A stretch of DNA of 64,000 nucleotides from Amycolatopsis sp. NBC_01480 (GCF_036227205.1 NZ_CP109442.1:2232001-2296000); one strand, 5' to 3'. Counted from the first letter of the stretch, positions 1 through 9,347 are shown. Program-made: numbers and translations. Notes: generated from the letters alone by a model not told the origin.

Positions 1-239
1 TTCCCGCCCCATTAGGTCACCCGAAAGTGCCACTATTTCGGCGCAGTTAACACAACACGTTTTGTTGCCCCGCAAGGAAAAGCGTTCCGCGAAGTTGATC
101 TTGGGACGCCGGGGCCGCCACCCGATCGCGCGACGATCACGGGCGGCGGGCCGCCGAAGTTGACCATGCCCGCGCCACCCGATCCCGATTAGAGTCGGCC
201 TCACCCCAGTTCACCGGCGAACGACCCCCGGGAGTACCC
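1..239. other. Upstream non-coding region of acyl-CoA ligase
   Basis: No convincing gene is seen. The segment ends in a GGGAG ribosome-binding-like stretch at about 230-234, just before the ATG at 240. TAGAGT at about 190-195 could be a -10 element, but no -35 lies at a good distance. The gene to the left is outside the window. Confidence 0.5.
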
Positions 240-1880
240 ATGTTGAGCACGATGCAGGACGGGCAGCTGTCGTTGGCGAAGCTGCTGCGCCACGGGACCA
301 CGGTGCACGCGAAGTCCGAGGTGATCACCTGGACCGGTTCAGAAGGCCGTCGTGAGACCTACGCGGAACTCGGCAAGCACGCCGCGCGGCTCGCGAACGC
401 GCTCCGGAGCCTGGGCATCACCGGCGACCAGCGCGTCGGCACGTTCATGTGGAACAACGCCGAGCACCTGGCCGCCTACCTCGCCGTCCCGGCGATGGGC
501 GCGGTGCTGCACACCCTGAACATCCGGCTGTTCCCGGAGCAGCTGACGTTCGTGGCCAACCACGCCGAGGACCAGGTGGTGATCGTCGACGGCACCCTGG
601 TCCCGCTGCTGGCGAAGCAGCTGCCCACCTTCACCACGGTCAAGCACGTGATCGTCGCGAACGGTGACGCCTCGACGCTGCAGGCTCCCGAGGGCATCAC
701 CGTGCACTCGTACGACGAGCTGCTGGCCGCCCAGTCCGACGAGTTCGACTGGCCGGAGGTGGACGAGCGCTGCGCGGCCGCGATGTGTTACACCTCGGGC
801 ACCACGGGTGACCCGAAGGGCGTCGTCTACTCGCACCGCTCCATCTGGCTGCACTCGATGCAGGTCTGCATGACCGACAGCATGCGGCTGGCGCAGGAGG
901 ACACCGCGCTGGCGATCGTGCCGATGTTCCACGCCATGTCGTGGGGCCTGCCGTACGCGGCGCTGATGGTCGGCGCGTCGCTGCTGATGCCGGACCGGTT
1001 CCTGCAGCCCGCCCCGATCGCCGCGCTGCTGGCCGCCGAGAAGCCGACCTTCGCCGCCGCGGTGCCGACCATCTGGCAGGGCCTGCTCGCCCACCTCGAC
1101 GCGAACCCGCAGGACATCACCCACGTGCGGGAGGTCGTGGTCGGCGGCTCGGCGGCGCCGCCCTCGCTGATGCACGCGTTCGAAGAGCGTTACGGGGTGC
1201 CGATCCTGCACGCCTGGGGCATGACCGAGACCTCGCCGCTGGGCAGCGTGGCCCGCCCGCCGGGCTCGGCCACCGGCGAGGAGCGCTGGGCCTACCGCTA
1301 CACCCAGGGCCGCTTCCCCGCGTCCGTCTCCGCCCGCCTGATCAGCGACGACGGCGAGGTGCTGCCGTGGGACAACGAGGCCGTCGGCGAGCTGGAGGTG
1401 CAGGGCCCGTGGATCGCCGGCGCCTACTACGGCGGTGAGGACGGCGCTCCCACCCCGGACCCGGAGAAGTTCCACGACGGCTGGCTGCGCACCGGTGACG
1501 TCGGCAAGATCAGCCCGGACGGGTTCCTCACCCTGACCGACCGCGCGAAGGACGTGATCAAGTCCGGCGGCGAGTGGATCTCCTCGGTCGACCTGGAGAA
1601 CGCGGTGATGGGCCACCCCGCGGTGGCCGAGGCCGCCGTCGTCGGCATCCCCGACGAGAAGTGGGACGAGCGGCCACTGGTCGCGGTCGTGGTGAAGGAA
1701 GGCCAGAGCGTCACCGCCGAAGAGCTGCGGGAGTACCTCGCCGACAAGGTCGCGAAGTGGCAGCTGCCGGAGAACTGGACGTTCGTGGACGAAGTCCCCA
1801 AGACCAGCGTCGGCAAGTTCGACAAGAAGCGGATCCGCGCGTCCTACTCCGAGGGAAAGCTCGACATCTCCCAGTTCTAA
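240..1880 (+). CDS. Long/medium-chain fatty acyl-CoA ligase (FadD-like, AMP-binding)
   Basis: Activates a fatty acid with ATP to an acyl-adenylate and then an acyl-CoA, in the cytosol; it feeds beta-oxidation or lipid synthesis. The 546-aa protein has the adenylate-forming P-loop [11 protein letters not shown] near residues 184-194, the downstream GWLRTGD motif, and the C-terminal [11 protein letters not shown] segment with the catalytic lysine. Length is normal for the family. The ATG at 240 is chosen for its GGGAG ribosome-binding site; a second ATG lies at 252. The gene is followed by a perfect 16-bp hairpin that separates it from the ABC importer. Chain-length preference cannot be read from the sequence. 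Confidence 0.92.
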   Translation: MLSTMQDGQLSLAKLLRHGTTVHAKSEVITWTGSEGRRETYAELGKHAARLANALRSLGITGDQRVGTFMWNNAEHLAAYLAVPAMGAVLHTLNIRLFPEQLTFVANHAEDQVVIVDGTLVPLLAKQLPTFTTVKHVIVANGDASTLQAPEGITVHSYDELLAAQSDEFDWPEVDERCAAAMCYTSGTTGDPKGVVYSHRSIWLHSMQVCMTDSMRLAQEDTALAIVPMFHAMSWGLPYAALMVGASLLMPDRFLQPAPIAALLAAEKPTFAAAVPTIWQGLLAHLDANPQDITHVREVVVGGSAAPPSLMHAFEERYGVPILHAWGMTETSPLGSVARPPGSATGEERWAYRYTQGRFPASVSARLISDDGEVLPWDNEAVGELEVQGPWIAGAYYGGEDGAPTPDPEKFHDGWLRTGDVGKISPDGFLTLTDRAKDVIKSGGEWISSVDLENAVMGHPAVAEAAVVGIPDEKWDERPLVAVVVKEGQSVTAEELREYLADKVAKWQLPENWTFVDEVPKTSVGKFDKKRIRASYSEGKLDISQF

Positions 1881-1912
1881 CGGGTAAATCTCCGGCGAGT
1901 CGTTCTCGCGGC

Positions 1913-1956
1913 GGGGGTCACCTTGAGAGAGCCTGTGGTTTCTCAAGGTGACCCCC
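1913..1956. repeat. Intergenic palindrome, 16-bp perfect arms
   Basis: Arm GGGGGTCACCTTGAGA (1913-1928) is the exact reverse complement of 1941-1956, with a 12-nt loop. It lies 33 bp after the acyl-CoA ligase stop and 25 bp before the substrate-binding protein start. No T-tract follows. It is probably a factor-independent-like terminator or one of the dispersed palindromes of this genome. Confidence 0.85.
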
Positions 1957-1981
1957 AACGCACGTCGGAGGAGTTCTGGGG

Positions 1982-3286
1982 ATGCAGCAGCGCAACAGGC
2001 GGTCGTTCCTGACGTTGGCGGGCATGGGCGCGGTCGGGGCCGTCGCGGCCGCGTGCGGGTCCAACACCGGGCGGGCGGGTGACCCGCCGCCGTCGACCGC
2101 GGCTTCGGCCGGGCCGCCGCCCACCACCAGCGCGCCGAAGGTGACGCTGCAGCAGTGGTACCACGCGTACGGCGAAGACGGCGTGCAGGACGCGGTGAAG
2201 AACTACGCCGCCTCGTACCCGAACTCGCTGGTCAAGGTCCAGTGGAACCCGGGCGACTACGACTCGAAGATCGTCACCGCGCTGCAGAACAGCGCCGTGC
2301 CGGACGTGTTCGAGGCGCAGGTGAAGATCGACTGGGTGCGGCAGAACCAGGTCGTCGCGCTGGACGACATCATCGCGCCGGTCAAGAACGACTTCAGCCC
2401 CGCCGTGCTCGCCGCGCAGACCGTGGAGGGCAAGGTCTACGGCATCCCGCAGGCCGTCGACACGCAGGTGCTGTTCTACCGCAAGAGCCTGCTGCAGGCG
2501 GCCGGCGTGCAGCCGCCGCAGACCGTCGACGAGCTGATCGACGCCGCCGGCAAGCTGTCCAAGGACGGCGTGAAGGGCCTGTTCGTCGGCAACGACGGCG
2601 GCGTCGCCACGCTGACCGGGCCGCTGCTGTGGTCGGCCGGGCTCGACTACCTGAAGAACAACAACCGCGAGGTCGGCTTCGACGACCCGCGCGCGGCCAC
2701 CGCGTTCGGCAAGCTGCACACCTTGAACGCCAACGGTTCCCTGCTGCTCGGCGCGCCCGCGGACTGGTCCGATCCCGGCGCGTTCATCGACGGCCTCGCG
2801 GCCATGCAGTGGACCGGCCTGTGGAACGTGCCGAAGATCCGCGACGCGCTCGACGAGGACTTCGGCGTGCTCGCCTTCCCCAAGCTCGACAACGGCGGCG
2901 CGCCTTCGGTGCCGGTCGGCGCGTACGGCGCGATGGTGAACGCGAAGAGCGCCCACGTGGACGAGGCCAAGGCGTTCGTGAAGTGGCTCTGGATCGACCA
3001 GACGAACGACCAGCTGGAGTTCGCCACCCGCTTCGGCTTCCACCTGCCGGCCCGCCAGAGCCTGGTCGCCAAGGCCGGCAACCTGAGCTCCGGGGTGGGC
3101 GCCGACGTGGCGAGGTTCGTGCAGCAGAACAGCCACCTCGTCGGCGGTCCGGTGTGGACACAGCAGTCGAACACGGCGCTGTCCGACGCCGTCGCGAAGA
3201 TCGCCAAGGAGGGCGCGGACCCGGTGGCGACCACGAAAACCGCGGTGGGCGTCGCGCAGGCCGAGCTGAAGCGCCTGTTCGGATGA
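1982..3286 (+). CDS. Sugar ABC transporter substrate-binding lipoprotein
   Basis: Extracellular solute-binding protein, probably family 1 (carbohydrate). The 434-aa precursor starts with a twin-arginine-like RNRRSFL segment, a hydrophobic stretch and a lipobox ending at Cys25 (AAAC), so it should be a lipid-anchored, possibly Tat-exported protein. GGAGGAG at 1967-1973 supports the ATG at 1982. It overlaps the following permease gene by 4 nt (ATGA), so the three genes form one operon. Typical family length. The ligand is unknown; an oligosaccharide or sugar is inferred from the permease types. Confidence 0.9.
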   Translation: MQQRNRRSFLTLAGMGAVGAVAAACGSNTGRAGDPPPSTAASAGPPPTTSAPKVTLQQWYHAYGEDGVQDAVKNYAASYPNSLVKVQWNPGDYDSKIVTALQNSAVPDVFEAQVKIDWVRQNQVVALDDIIAPVKNDFSPAVLAAQTVEGKVYGIPQAVDTQVLFYRKSLLQAAGVQPPQTVDELIDAAGKLSKDGVKGLFVGNDGGVATLTGPLLWSAGLDYLKNNNREVGFDDPRAATAFGKLHTLNANGSLLLGAPADWSDPGAFIDGLAAMQWTGLWNVPKIRDALDEDFGVLAFPKLDNGGAPSVPVGAYGAMVNAKSAHVDEAKAFVKWLWIDQTNDQLEFATRFGFHLPARQSLVAKAGNLSSGVGADVARFVQQNSHLVGGPVWTQQSNTALSDAVAKIAKEGADPVATTKTAVGVAQAELKRLFG

Positions 3287-4194
3287 CGCTGTCCCGGAAG
3301 ACCCGGGACACACTGTCGTTCTGGGGGTTCGTCGGCCCGTTCCTGATCGGGCTGGCCGTGTTCGCGTACCTGCCGATCGGCTGGAGCGTGTACCTGTCGT
3401 TCTTCGACGCGCGCAACACGGTGACGCCGAGTGTGTTCGTCGGGCTCGACAACTACGCGCACATGCTGACCGACGGGCCGTTCGTCAGCAGCCTGGGCAC
3501 GTTCAGCGTGTTCGCGCTGTTCATCGTCCCGCTGACGTTCGTGCTGTCGCTGGCCCTGGCGGTCGGGGTGCACCAGCTGAAGTTCGCGCGCGCGTTCTTC
3601 CGCTCGGTGTTCTTCCTGCCGTTCGCCTGCTCGTACGTGGTGGCTTCGCTGATCTGGAAGACGTCGCTGTTCTCGGGTGTCCGATATGGACTGATGAACA
3701 CCGTGCTCGGCCTGTTCGGCGTCGACCCGGTGGCCTGGACGGGCACGGTCCACCCGCCGCTGTACTGGATCGTGCTGGTGACCGCGCGGCTGTGGCTGCA
3801 GCTGGGCTTCTACATGATCCTGTTCCTGGCCGCGCTGCAGCGGATCCCGCAGCACCTCTACGAAGCCGCGTGGCTGGACGGCGCGAAACCCGGCTGGCCG
3901 GTGTTCCGGCACATCACGCTGCCGCAGCTGCGCGCGACGTCGGTGGCCGTGCTGCTGCTCAACCTGATCAACGCCTACCAGGCCTTCGACGAGTTCTACA
4001 ACATCATGGGCGACTCGCGCGGCTACCCGCCGTTCGCGCGGCCGCCGCTGGTGTACCTCTACTACACGTCGCTGGGCTCGGGCGGGCAGGACCTGGGCCG
4101 CGGCAGCGCGGGCGCGGTGATCCTGGCGCTGATCATCGCCGTGGTGACTCTGGTGCAAGGCAGGCTGTTCCGCTTCGGCGGGAGCGAGGCATGA
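3283..4194 (+). CDS. Sugar ABC transporter permease (MalF/UgpA-like)
   Basis: Inner-membrane permease of 303 aa with about six membrane segments. The EAA loop reads EAAWLDGAKPGWPVFRHITL, the site that docks the ATPase. The ATG overlaps the stop of the binding-protein gene (ATGA), implying translational coupling. The next permease starts inside this gene's stop. Family assignment is firm, substrate is not. Confidence 0.92.
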   Translation: MTLSRKTRDTLSFWGFVGPFLIGLAVFAYLPIGWSVYLSFFDARNTVTPSVFVGLDNYAHMLTDGPFVSSLGTFSVFALFIVPLTFVLSLALAVGVHQLKFARAFFRSVFFLPFACSYVVASLIWKTSLFSGVRYGLMNTVLGLFGVDPVAWTGTVHPPLYWIVLVTARLWLQLGFYMILFLAALQRIPQHLYEAAWLDGAKPGWPVFRHITLPQLRATSVAVLLLNLINAYQAFDEFYNIMGDSRGYPPFARPPLVYLYYTSLGSGGQDLGRGSAGAVILALIIAVVTLVQGRLFRFGGSEA

Positions 4195-5006
4195 GGGCCG
4201 TGCTGCGCTGGACGGCGCTGATCGTCGCGGCGGTGCTGTTCCTGGTGCCGTTCTACCTGTTGCTGCGCAACGGCTTGGCGTCGCGCACGGAGATCACGTC
4301 GCCGAGCTGGACGCTGTTCCCGTCGAAGCTGCACTGGGAGAACTTCTCGAAGCTGTTCTCGCAGGAGGACGTCCCGTTCGCGCGCAGCCTGCTGAACTCG
4401 GTGATCGTGGCGGTGCTGCAGACCGTCGGCCTGCTGCTGGTCTGCTCGCTGGCCGGCTACGGCCTCGCGCGGATCCCGTACCGCCACTCGAAAGCCGTGC
4501 TGTACGCGGTGATCGCGACGCTGATGATCCCGACGTCGGTGACGTTCGTGCCGAGTTTTGTCGTCGTGTCGACCCTGGGCTGGCTCTCGGACTTCCGCGG
4601 GCTGGTGATCCCGGGCCTGTTCAGCGCGTTCAGCGTGTTCCTGTTCCGCCAGTACTTCCTGGACTTCCCGCGCGAGCTGGAGGAGGCGGGCCGGATCGAC
4701 GGGTTGACCCGCTGGGGCGTGTTCCGGCGCATCGTGGTGCCCAACTCCCGCCCGTTCTTCGCGGCAATCGCGGTGATCACCGTGATCGGCAGCTGGAACG
4801 CGTTCCTGTGGCCGCTGATCATCGCGCAGTCCCCCGACTCGTGGACGGTGCAGGTCGCGCTGTCCGGTCTGCTGACCTCGCAGAACCCCCAGCTGAACCT
4901 GCTGTTCCTGGCCGCGGCGCTGTCGATCTTGCCGATTGTGCTGCTGTTCGCGTTCCTGCAGCGGTTCCTTGTGCGCGGGGTGACGGAATCGGGCTTGAAG
5001 GGCTGA
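4191..5006 (+). CDS. Sugar ABC transporter permease (MalG/UgpE-like)
   Basis: Second permease of the importer, 271 aa, about six membrane segments. The EAA loop EEAGRIDGLTRWGVFRRIVV is intact. Starts in an ATGA overlap with the first permease. No ATP-binding gene follows: the next gene is an unrelated DUF4190 protein. Importers of this class in actinomycetes often borrow a shared MsiK-type ATPase encoded elsewhere, which is the likely explanation here. Confidence 0.92.
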   Translation: MRAVLRWTALIVAAVLFLVPFYLLLRNGLASRTEITSPSWTLFPSKLHWENFSKLFSQEDVPFARSLLNSVIVAVLQTVGLLLVCSLAGYGLARIPYRHSKAVLYAVIATLMIPTSVTFVPSFVVVSTLGWLSDFRGLVIPGLFSAFSVFLFRQYFLDFPRELEEAGRIDGLTRWGVFRRIVVPNSRPFFAAIAVITVIGSWNAFLWPLIIAQSPDSWTVQVALSGLLTSQNPQLNLLFLAAALSILPIVLLFAFLQRFLVRGVTESGLKG

Positions 5007-5074
5007 GCCGGACGTAACGGCGCCCCCGCGCCCCGCGACCACCGGGGGGACCCCGCAGAACCAGGAGCTTCCCG

Positions 5075-5521
5075 ATGACCGACCCGTACCAGCAGCAGCC
5101 CTACCCCGGCCAGGACCCGAACCAGCCCGGCCAAGCCTACCCGGGCTATCACCCTTCGGCGCCGCTTCCGGTGCCCTACAACGGAGGCCCGTACCCCTCG
5201 CCGTACCCGGGCTACGGCGTGCCGATGGTCCCGATGGTCCCGCTGCGCACGAGCGGGCTCGCGGTGGCCGGCATGGTGGTCGGGATCGTCGCGCTGATCA
5301 GCTTCTGGGTGCCGTTCTTCGACATCCTCGTGGCCGGCGCGGCGATCGGGCTGTCCTGGGCGGGAATGGTGCAGGGCCGCAAACCGGGCTGGACCGGCAG
5401 CGGCATGGGCATCGCGGGCCTGGTGTGCGGCATCCTCGCCGCCATCCCGGGGGTGATCGTGCTGGTGTTCTTCTTCGCCGCCGCGGCCGCCGGCACCACC
5501 AGTTGCGCCGCGTACTGCTGA
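5075..5521 (+). CDS. DUF4190-type membrane protein with Pro/Tyr-rich N-terminus
   Basis: 148 aa. The first ~50 residues are rich in Pro, Tyr, Gln and Gly (MTDPYQQQPYPGQDPNQPGQ and on), followed by two membrane segments separated by a short hydrophilic loop, the usual DUF4190 layout. Cytosolic disordered tail plus membrane anchor is the predicted topology. The function of the family is not established. CAGGAGCTTCCCG precedes the ATG. It stands alone 68 bp after the ABC operon. Confidence 0.8.
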   Translation: MTDPYQQQPYPGQDPNQPGQAYPGYHPSAPLPVPYNGGPYPSPYPGYGVPMVPMVPLRTSGLAVAGMVVGIVALISFWVPFFDILVAGAAIGLSWAGMVQGRKPGWTGSGMGIAGLVCGILAAIPGVIVLVFFFAAAAAGTTSCAAYC

Positions 5522-5576
5522 GCCTCCGCCGGGAGAAGCGACCACGACCTTCGGCGGTATGCCGCTCCCGCCCGCC

Positions 5577-5603
5577 TGTGACAAAGTCCTCGACAATGTC
5601 ACA
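5577..5603. promoter_or_regulatory. Candidate operator, TGTGACA-n13-TGTCACA
   Basis: Perfect 7-bp inverted repeat, TGTGACA at 5577-5583 and TGTCACA at 5597-5603, in the 181-bp leader of the metallophosphoesterase gene. Centres are 20 bp apart, two helical turns, as for a dimeric regulator. The regulator is unknown. Confidence 0.4.
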
Positions 5604-5702
5604 ATGAACATGAGTGGTCTTCACATTCAGCTCTTCCCTTGTTCATCGGGCCGCCACCGCCGTCCGGCAGCGTGCCGGGCGAGCCGACAACGGGGAGCGA
5701 AG

Positions 5703-7430
5703 ATGGCCGAGCTGACCAGGCGGGCGTTCACTGCGGCGGGCGTCGCCGGCGCGGGACTGCTGCTGTGCACCCCGACCGCCAACGCGCTGGACCGGGCCCT
5801 GCGCCGCACCGCGACCCGGACCGTGCGCACGACAGGCACGACGCTGGAGCAGGTGGCGGCCCCCGTCAGCCCCGGGACCACGGCGTACACCCGGCTCACC
5901 GGCGGACCCGGCTGGCCGCTGGTCGTGCGCTCCGAGCTGGCCGCGCCACAGTCCGGCCGCGACGACCGGCGGCACGCGCTGGGCTCGTTCGTCCAGTTCA
6001 CCGACCTGCACATCACCGACACCGAGTCGCCCGCGCGGTTCGAGTACCTGCACCCGTTCATCAGCTCGGCGCACCGGCCGCAGGAGGCGCTCGGCACGGT
6101 GGCCACGAGCGCGCTGGTGGAGCGGGTCAACAGCGTCGGCGCGGGGCCATTCACCGGGCGCCCGTTCGACTTCGTGGTCACCACCGGCGACAACAGCGAC
6201 AACCACGAGCTGATCGAGCTGGACTGGTTCCTCACCACTCTCAACGGCGGCGCCGTCACCCCGAACTCCGGCGACCCGAGCCGTTACGAGGGCGTGCAGT
6301 CCTCCGGCAACAACGAGTTCTGGAACCCGGCCACGCCGCTCGACGACGACTATTCGAAGAAGGGCTTCCCGCAGCTGCCGGGCCTGCTGGACGCGGCCAT
6401 CGCGCCGTTCACCGCGCCCGGGCTGGACGTGCCCTGGTACTGCACGTTCGGCAATCACGACGACAGCGTGGCCGGCACGCTGCCCGAGGGCACCCCGGGC
6501 ATCGACGGCTGGTACACCGGCCGCTACAAGGTGATCGGCAAGGACGAGAGCACCCGCAAGAAGCTGGGCACGGCGATCGCGAACGGCTCCAGCGTCCCGC
6601 TCGGCGAGCTGTTCGGCGGCAGCGGCACGATCCGCGAGGTCACCCCGGACCCGCGCCGCCGCCCGTTCAGCACCGCGGAGTTCGTGCAGGCCCACCTCGC
6701 CGCGGCGAACACCGGCCCCGGCCCGCACGGGCACGGGTTCACCGACGACAACGCGGACGGCCGGAACGTCTACTACACCTTCCGCATCGCCCCCGGCGTC
6801 ACCGGCATCAGCCTCGACACGACCACCCAGGGCGGCTTCGCGGACGGCTCGATCGGCCTCGGGCAGTTCACCTGGCTGGAGTCGACGCTCAAGCGCGGCA
6901 CCTCGGTGTACTACGACTTCTTCGGCGGCAAGGTCACGCACTCGGTCACCGACGAGCTGTTCATCCTGTTCAGCCACCACACCAGCGACACCATGGGCAA
7001 CCTCCTGCCCGACGGCCGGCACCTGCTGGAGCCGCGCCTGAACGGCGACGCGTTCGTCGGCCTGCTGCAGCGCTTCCCCAACGTGGTCGCCTGGGTGAAC
7101 GGGCACACCCACCTGAACAAGATCACCCCGCACGTCGGCAAGACCCCGGCGCAGAGCTTCTGGGAGATCAACACCGCCTCCCACGTGGACTTCCCGCACC
7201 ACGCGCGGATCATCGAACTCGCGGACAACGGCGACGGCACGCTGTCGCTGTTCACCACGCTGATCGAGGCCGATTCCCCTTATGCGGTGGACTATTCCGC
7301 GCGGACCCCGGCGGCGCTCGCGTCGCTGTACCGGGAGCTGGCGTACAACGACATCCACGTGAACCTGGGCCGGGTCGGCGCTGACGGGGACCACAACACG
7401 GAGCTGGTGCTCACCAACCCGCTCGGGTGA
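5703..7430 (+). CDS. Tat-exported metallophosphoesterase (TIGR03767-like)
   Basis: 575-aa calcineurin-like phosphoesterase. The N-terminus LTRRAFTAAGVAGAGLLL has a twin-arginine pair and hydrophobic core, with likely cleavage after TANA, so it should act outside the membrane. Metal-binding blocks appear in order: QFTDLHITD, VTTGDNSDN, TFGNHDDS, FSHHTSD and NGHTHLN. The ATG at 5703 is preferred over upstream starts because GGGGAGCG precedes it and it places the signal peptide at the N-terminus. The substrate (phosphate monoester, diester or nucleotide) is unknown. A 27-bp regulatory-looking inverted repeat lies 100 bp upstream. Confidence 0.88.
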   Translation: MAELTRRAFTAAGVAGAGLLLCTPTANALDRALRRTATRTVRTTGTTLEQVAAPVSPGTTAYTRLTGGPGWPLVVRSELAAPQSGRDDRRHALGSFVQFTDLHITDTESPARFEYLHPFISSAHRPQEALGTVATSALVERVNSVGAGPFTGRPFDFVVTTGDNSDNHELIELDWFLTTLNGGAVTPNSGDPSRYEGVQSSGNNEFWNPATPLDDDYSKKGFPQLPGLLDAAIAPFTAPGLDVPWYCTFGNHDDSVAGTLPEGTPGIDGWYTGRYKVIGKDESTRKKLGTAIANGSSVPLGELFGGSGTIREVTPDPRRRPFSTAEFVQAHLAAANTGPGPHGHGFTDDNADGRNVYYTFRIAPGVTGISLDTTTQGGFADGSIGLGQFTWLESTLKRGTSVYYDFFGGKVTHSVTDELFILFSHHTSDTMGNLLPDGRHLLEPRLNGDAFVGLLQRFPNVVAWVNGHTHLNKITPHVGKTPAQSFWEINTASHVDFPHHARIIELADNGDGTLSLFTTLIEADSPYAVDYSARTPAALASLYRELAYNDIHVNLGRVGADGDHNTELVLTNPLG

Positions 7431-7441
7431 GTGGCTTGACC

Positions 7442-7462
7442 CTCGGGGTAATGGACCCCGAG
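7442..7462 (+). terminator. Short hairpin after metallophosphoesterase
   Basis: CTCGGGGT (7442-7449) pairs with ACCCCGAG (7455-7462) around a 5-nt loop, 11 bp after the stop codon. No T-run follows. A plausible terminator that also lies 26 bp upstream of the thioesterase start. Confidence 0.45.
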
Positions 7463-7488
7463 CACCCGGACCGGGTTGACTGGGCCGC

Positions 7489-7905
7489 ATGACCGACCCC
7501 GAGGGCACCCGCCTGTTCCACCAGACCATGCCGTTCAGCGAGCGGCTCGGCATCGAGGTGCTCGAGCACGGCAAGGAGCTCGTCCGCAGCCGCCTCGCCT
7601 GGGACGAGTCGCTCTGCACGATCGGCGGCGCGCTGCACGGCGGGGCGCTGATGGCGCTGGCCGACTCGACCGGCGCCGTCTGCGCGTTCCTCAACCTGCC
7701 CGAAGGCGCCCAGGCCACGAGCACGATCGAATCGAAGACGAACTTCCTGCGGAGCGTCCGTTCGGGCTACGCCGTTGCGTCGTCCAGACCACTGCACGCG
7801 GGGCGGCGGGTGGTCGTGGTCGAGACCGAGGTGACCGGCGACGACGGGAAGTTGGTCGCGAAAGTGACACGACCCAGGCCGTGCTCTAGCCACCTGTTTA
7901 CTTAA
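7489..7905 (+). CDS. PaaI-type hotdog thioesterase, C-terminus apparently frameshifted
   Basis: Hotdog-fold acyl-CoA thioesterase, 138 aa as read. The core motif GGALHGGALMALADSTGA matches the PaaI/YbgC superfamily helix with the catalytic acidic residue. Reading continues to VAKV and then becomes TRPRPCSSHLFT. If one base were added near 7870, the end would read VAKVT-x-TQAVL and stop at 7889, a more typical ending of this family. One nucleotide therefore seems lost close to the 3' end; most of the fold is unaffected. Substrate unknown. Confidence 0.78.
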   Translation: MTDPEGTRLFHQTMPFSERLGIEVLEHGKELVRSRLAWDESLCTIGGALHGGALMALADSTGAVCAFLNLPEGAQATSTIESKTNFLRSVRSGYAVASSRPLHAGRRVVVVETEVTGDDGKLVAKVTRPRPCSSHLFT

Positions 7906-7961
7906 TCGCCGCGGCAGGCAAAAATCCCTGGCTAACAACCGAGCCTGGGGACGGAGCCGGA

Positions 7962-9224
7962 ATGCGCGCACGCGGACTGGTCACGCTAATGTCGATCGCC
8001 ATGTTGACCGCGGGGGCGACGCAGTACGCCGAAGCCGCGCCGGCACACCCGGCGAACGACGAAGCCATCAACTACCACGAGTGGTCCGGCCCGGCGTACG
8101 TCACCGGCCGCTTCGACGGGCTCGGGCTGGGCCCCGGCGGGCTGCGCATCACGCACCCGGCCGGCACGGTCGAGCACAGCGAGCCCGGCCTGGGCACCAC
8201 GAAGACCTACGACTACGGCACCTGGACCTCCCCGGTTTTCCGGCCGGGCTTCGACGCCACGCAGCTGATCGCGTCGTGGAACGCGCAGACGCCGGCCAAG
8301 ACCTGGCTGGAGGTCGAGGCCAAGGGCCGCACCTCCACCGGCGTCGAGACCACCTGGTACGTGATGGGCCGCTGGGCCAGCGGCGACAGCGACATCCAGC
8401 GCACCAGCGTCGACGGGCAGAGCGACGACAACGCGACGGTCGACGTCGACACGCTCGAGACCAAGACCGGCGTCACGCTGCGCTCGTACCAGCTGCGGGT
8501 CAGCCTCTACCGCGAGGCGGGCACCCGCGCCACCCCGACGCTGTCCACGCTCGGCGCGATGACCTCCAACGTGCCGGACCGGTTCGACGTGAAGACCACC
8601 AAGCCGGGCGTCGCCAGCGGCATCGAGCTGAAGGTCCCGGAGTACGCGCAGAACATCCACAAAGGACAGTTCCCGCAATACGGCGGGGGCGGCGAGGCCT
8701 GGTGCAGCCCGACCTCGACCGAGATGGTCGCCGAGTACTGGGGCAAGAAGCCGACCGCGCAGCAGATGAGCTGGATCCCGTCGGACTACGTCGACCCAGC
8801 GGTCGTGTACGCGGCCCGCAACACGTACGACTACGCCTACGACGGCACCGGCAACTGGCCGTTCAACACCGCGTACGCCGCTTCGCTCGGCCTGCGCGGC
8901 CACATCACCCGGCTGCACGACCTGAACGAGCTCGAAGGCTACATCGCGCGCGGCATCCCGGTGATCACCTCGCAGTCGTTCCTGTCCTCGGAGCTCGACG
9001 GCGCGGGTTACGGCACGTCCGGGCACATCATGGTGGTCGTCGGCTTCACCGCGGCCGGCGACGTGATCGTGAACGACCCGGCGTCCAGCTCCGACTCGCG
9101 GGTGCGCAACGTCTACAAGCGGGACCAGTTCGAAAAGATCTGGCAGCGCACCAAGCGCTACACCGACACCGGCAGTGTGGCGGGCGGGCCCGGAGGCGTG
9201 GTCTACATCGTCACCCCCGCCTGA
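7962..9224 (+). CDS. Secreted C39-like cysteine peptidase
   Basis: 420-aa exported protein. A signal peptide (about residues 1-28, ending ...YAEAAPA) is followed by a beta-rich N-terminal domain of ~200 residues. A papain-like C39_2 domain follows, with predicted nucleophile Cys248 in GEAWCSPTS, His355 in SGHIMVVVGF and Asn371/Asp372 in VNDPAS. This is the usual order Cys, His, Asp/Asn. GGAGCCGG precedes the ATG. It stands alone and is followed by the first copy of a repeated palindrome. Peptidase activity is inferred from the catalytic residues; targets are unknown. Confidence 0.85.
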   Translation: MRARGLVTLMSIAMLTAGATQYAEAAPAHPANDEAINYHEWSGPAYVTGRFDGLGLGPGGLRITHPAGTVEHSEPGLGTTKTYDYGTWTSPVFRPGFDATQLIASWNAQTPAKTWLEVEAKGRTSTGVETTWYVMGRWASGDSDIQRTSVDGQSDDNATVDVDTLETKTGVTLRSYQLRVSLYREAGTRATPTLSTLGAMTSNVPDRFDVKTTKPGVASGIELKVPEYAQNIHKGQFPQYGGGGEAWCSPTSTEMVAEYWGKKPTAQQMSWIPSDYVDPAVVYAARNTYDYAYDGTGNWPFNTAYAASLGLRGHITRLHDLNELEGYIARGIPVITSQSFLSSELDGAGYGTSGHIMVVVGFTAAGDVIVNDPASSSDSRVRNVYKRDQFEKIWQRTKRYTDTGSVAGGPGGVVYIVTPA

Positions 9225-9227
9225 AGG

Positions 9228-9273
9228 CTCGTGAGTGTTTATGACGGTTAGAACCGTCATAAACACTCACGAG
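9228..9273. repeat. Palindrome family A, copy 1
   Basis: 22-bp arms, perfect: 9228-9249 (begins CTCGTGAGTGTTTATGACGG) against 9252-9273, with a 2-nt loop. It starts 3 bp after the C39 peptidase stop. The same sequence recurs at 19251 and 26339. No T-tract. Confidence 0.93.
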
Positions 9274-9347
9274 TCCGATATGGCGACACGCGCATGATCC
9301 GTGATTAGCTGCCCGGGAGAGCAACGGTGCCGGGAAAGGGTGTGCGC

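Noticed and set aside
160..195. TTGACC ... TAGAGT promoter in front of the acyl-CoA ligase
   Set aside because: Spacing of 24 bp is too long for a standard sigma-70-type promoter.
339..1958. Long antisense open frame (539 codons) opposite the acyl-CoA ligase, and similar long frames opposite most genes
   Set aside because: Compositional artefact of G/C at third positions; the residues are Arg/Gly/Ala/His/Val-rich without motifs, and the sense strand has clear families.
5643..7724. 693-codon antisense frame across the metallophosphoesterase
   Set aside because: Same artefact; it crosses an intergenic hairpin and has no recognisable domain.
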